From Companilactobacillus bobalius (GTDB taxonomy: Bacteria; Bacillota; Bacilli; Lactobacillales; Lactobacillaceae): a stretch of DNA of 64,000 nt. Under the pieces are notes generated by a model that saw nothing but the letters and a program-made list of their open reading frames with translations, made no database searches and had not been told where the DNA came from. Location: the NCBI RefSeq assembly GCF_009764355.1, contig NZ_LNUA01000008.1, forward strand, positions 62,001-126,000, read 5' to 3'. Both the position numbers and the translations under genes were made by a program. Shown here in pieces: positions 61,916 to 64,000 of the stretch (its first letter is position 1; every line of letters starts with the position of its first letter).

Positions 61916-62040
61916 AAACGAGCTGCGCAGGGGTAACCTCCTGTGGTTTGCTACAGTATTGGAATCGCCCGTAAAGTACACGTGCAATTTCAATACTTAG
62001 GCAAATCCTCAGAGGCTGACCACCCCTGCTACGCTCTCTA
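61916..62040. repeat. Family A repeat at the stop codon of the PTS EIIC gene
   Basis: GAAACGAGCTGCGCAGGGGT left end; TTTGCTACAGTATTGG and CAATACTTAGGCAAATCCTC arms; CTGCTACGCTCTCTA right end. On the minus strand it begins TAGAGAGCG, where TAG is the stop of the EIIC gene. Confidence 0.75.
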
Positions 62041-63390
62041 TGCAGCTGCTTCTGCTTCTTGTTCTTGTTTTAGTAGTCTGTTGTCGTAACGTTTGATAAA
62101 TGGGAACCAAACTAGGAATGCAACAAGGGCACAGACGATTGAAAGGACAGCACCTCTCCAACTAGCAGTACCGATAAATCCACTCAAACCAACTGGTGTA
62201 GGCCATGGTTGTTGTGTAATGATCTTAGGAACTAGTTTTGATGTGAATGCGAAGTAACTGACAAGTCCTGAAACTAATGGAGCACCCAAGAATGGGATAA
62301 ATAGATCAACGTTATAAACGATAGGTAAACCGAATAGTAAAGGTTCATTGATATTGAAGATAGCTGGAACAAGTTCAACTTTACCAATTTCCTTTAGTTG
62401 AGCTGATCTAGAGAAGAATGCTAACCAAATGGCAACACCTAAAGTAGCACCAGAACCACCGATGATAACAAAGGCGTTCAATGGATCACCGGCAAAGAAA
62501 TTGTCGGCACCTTTAGCGTTAGCAGCCATGTTAGCCAAAATAATTGGTGTGTAGAATGAACTCATGATTGTAGCACCGTGAATACCGAACCACCATAGGA
62601 AGTGGATAAGGAAGATGATAATCAAGAATCCCCACCATGTATTTGTAATGTCACTGATAAATGAAAATGGAATGTATAATACCTTGAAAATATCTGTTCC
62701 GGCAAGAACTAGAGCTAAGTTAAGAACACTGACAACGATAGCAACACAGGCACCAGGAATCAATGAACTGAATGAGTTAGAAACACCAGCTGGAACTGAT
62801 TCTGGCATCTTGATTTGCCAGTTGTGTTTAACAGTGAAACGATAAACTTGAACTGTGATCCAACCAACAACTAAACCTGTAAAAATACCTACAGCAGCAA
62901 TTCTTGTGATACCACCAGTAGATACGGCGTAGCCACCACCGATAATGTTATCTGGTTTTAGAGATTGTTGAAATTGAATAACACCGTTTTTCCAAATTAA
63001 TTGGGGAACGGTAATAAAGAATGCCATTAAAAACATGAATAAAGCATTTAGTGGAACTAGATTCAAATTCTCTTCTTTTTCATAAATTTTTGTATAAGAG
63101 AATGTGAATTGACCCGCGAAGATCAAAGCCAAAATACCCATTGTGGCATTATAGCCAGCTTGGAATAAGTTCGAAAAACGGCCCAAACTGTTTGCATATA
63201 CAGCTGCAAATCCAGGAATTGGAAAGGCTTGGGGTAGAACATTCAAAATAAGGAAAATAGAACCAATAATGGTGAATGGAATAACACTGTAACCGGCATC
63301 CATGATGGCTCTAACAAACCTAGTAGCCGCAAATTTACCAGCAAGGTTAATCATTCGGTCCTTAAAAGAACCTGTACTCTCACTTGACAT
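62038..63390 (-). CDS. PTS lactose/cellobiose-family EIIC, stand-alone
   Basis: 450 residues, ten or so transmembrane helices of the CelB type. The IIC signature FNINEPLLFGLPIVYNVDLFIPF near residue 350 and WWFGIHGATIMSSFY near residue 260 are clear. No IIA or IIB gene is next to it, so it must share those of another operon (for example 53800 and 55404). A cre-like box lies upstream and supports CcpA control. GGAGGG site. Substrate probably a beta-glucoside. Confidence 0.92.
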   Translation of the reverse strand: MSSESTGSFKDRMINLAGKFAATRFVRAIMDAGYSVIPFTIIGSIFLILNVLPQAFPIPGFAAVYANSLGRFSNLFQAGYNATMGILALIFAGQFTFSYTKIYEKEENLNLVPLNALFMFLMAFFITVPQLIWKNGVIQFQQSLKPDNIIGGGYAVSTGGITRIAAVGIFTGLVVGWITVQVYRFTVKHNWQIKMPESVPAGVSNSFSSLIPGACVAIVVSVLNLALVLAGTDIFKVLYIPFSFISDITNTWWGFLIIIFLIHFLWWFGIHGATIMSSFYTPIILANMAANAKGADNFFAGDPLNAFVIIGGSGATLGVAIWLAFFSRSAQLKEIGKVELVPAIFNINEPLLFGLPIVYNVDLFIPFLGAPLVSGLVSYFAFTSKLVPKIITQQPWPTPVGLSGFIGTASWRGAVLSIVCALVAFLVWFPFIKRYDNRLLKQEQEAEAAA

Positions 63391-63429
63391 AAAAATCCCT
63401 CCTTCAAAAAGTTACATTCATTATACTAG

Positions 63430-63463
63430 TGCAAACGGTTTCAAATGTAAACCGGTTTTTGAA
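63430..63463 (-). promoter_or_regulatory. cre-like boxes upstream of the stand-alone EIIC gene
   Basis: TGCAAACGGTTTCA reads on the minus strand as TGAAACCGTTTGCA, 13 of 14 to cre. A second dyad, AAACCGGTTT, follows within 10 nt. Confidence 0.6.
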
Positions 63464-63570
63464 ATAAATTCAACAAAAAAGTCCTCATACTCCAATTGTA
63501 TCAAGATGTCAAGACTCATTCGAATCTCTTTCTAATTGAGATTGGTATACCTCTAGAGATTGAAATTTTA

Positions 63571-63618
63571 TATGAAAAAAAACTTCCATACCGTTTTGAC
63601 AGTATAGAAGTTTTACGA
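63571..63618. terminator. Hairpin in the gap before the AraC gene
   Basis: AAACTTCCATAC pairs with GTATAGAAGTTT (one mismatch); flanked by A and T runs. No other gene is visible in 63464-63817. Confidence 0.5.
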
Positions 63619-63698
63619 ATGTATATTTGAATTATTCCATTTGTTGATAATATTTATAACTAGAATGGTGATTATTTTTTAGCTAATGAGGGTACAAA

Positions 63699-63735
63699 AA
63701 AAGCGCTAGGTGACCACACCCAACGCCTCTTTGGA
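63699..63735 (-). terminator. Probable terminator of the AraC gene
   Basis: On the minus strand GGCGTTGGGTG and CACCTAGCGCT pair imperfectly and are followed by TTTTTTTG. Confidence 0.6.
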
Positions 63736-63817
63736 TACAAGATAACCGAGAATAGTTATCTATAAATGCTGTATCAAATTGAGTATAACAGAATTTTCGT
63801 AAAAAACATAGTTGTTT

Positions 63818-64000
63818 TCAATTGTTTCGATATTTACGTGGAGTTTGTCCGGTTTTATTTTTGAAAACTTCAGTAAAGTGACTGGCCTGTGGAAAGCCTG
63901 ATTTAGTAGCGATAACGTTAATTGGCAAATCAGTTTCTTGCAACATCTTGGCGGCCTGATTCAGACGATATTCAATCAAATATTCGTAAGGAGTCATCTG
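63818..64000 (-). CDS. AraC family regulator, C-terminal fragment at the window edge
   Basis: Sixty C-terminal residues are visible, the second helix-turn-helix of an AraC/XylS DNA-binding domain: TPYEYLIEYRLNQAAKMLQE, INVIATKSGFPQASHFTEVFK and KTGQTPRKYRNN at the stop. The ligand domain is outside the window. It could control the EIIC gene downstream on the same strand, but that is only a guess. Stop at 63818-63820. Confidence 0.88.
   Translation of the reverse strand, partial: QMTPYEYLIEYRLNQAAKMLQETDLPINVIATKSGFPQASHFTEVFKNKTGQTPRKYRNN

Overview
The window looks like a chromosomal segment of a low-GC Firmicute of the family Lactobacillaceae. The evidence is the gene content (split ThrE exporter, Asp23/Gls24 envelope-stress genes, HelD, a SufCDSUB operon with SufU, cellobiose-type PTS genes, LPQTG surface protein), the AGGAGG-type ribosome binding sites and CcpA-type cre boxes. 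A Companilactobacillus-like species is my best guess. The genus is inference.

Layout: 1-5.3 kb holds a partial prolyl aminopeptidase, a NEAT-like LPXTG protein, a two-gene threonine/serine exporter and a five-gene Asp23/AmaP/GlsB cluster. 5.5-10.3 kb holds a metal-handling and redox module (P1B-type ATPase with CPG motif, stand-alone CPSC metallochaperone, Dps-like protein, Flp regulator) and a formate/nitrite-type channel. 10.4-20.2 kb is mostly housekeeping (aldo/keto reductase, HelD, Dus, GPP34-like, SGNH hydrolase, CoaA, GuaA). 20.3-28.3 kb is an AT-rich accessory stretch: a DUF4062 gene overlapping a helical-repeat gene, a tandem-duplicated HEPN-like protein, a membrane-anchored unknown, MFS/MerR, a GyrI-like protein, a DHFR-like protein and a VIT1-like transporter.

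The centrepiece is 28.9-42.9 kb, an uninterrupted operon for a glycyl-radical bacterial microcompartment of the choline (GRM1) kind. CutC carries the choline trimethylamine-lyase active-site residues; CutD activates it. Five hexamer-type shell genes, one EutS/CutR-type permuted shell gene and one EutN pentamer build the shell. Acetaldehyde from choline would be handled by an acylating aldehyde dehydrogenase, PduL and an iron alcohol dehydrogenase. A second aldehyde dehydrogenase paralogue has proline where the catalytic cysteine should be. One shell protein carries a SAP/Rho-N-like tail. The promoter has a 20-bp -35/-10 spacer holding a dyad, as MerR activators use; a MerR-family gene sits just past the operon, with a perfect cre box upstream.

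44.3-49.7 kb is sufCDSUB plus a MIP18-family gene. 50.2-53.6 kb holds a serine hydrolase, a TetR regulator and two SirTM-like sirtuins; the hydrolase and the first sirtuin appear to use ATA start codons. 53.8-59.1 kb is a cellobiose-type PTS operon with its PRD regulator and a GH1 enzyme whose acid/base glutamate is glutamine, as in plant myrosinases. 59.2-64 kb has PadR/DUF1129, DUF389, another PTS EIIC and a partial AraC regulator.

Two families of structured intergenic repeats recur. Family A abuts TAG stop codons. Family B is a three-armed cruciform with compensatory changes. No tRNA, rRNA, CRISPR array or transposase gene was seen.
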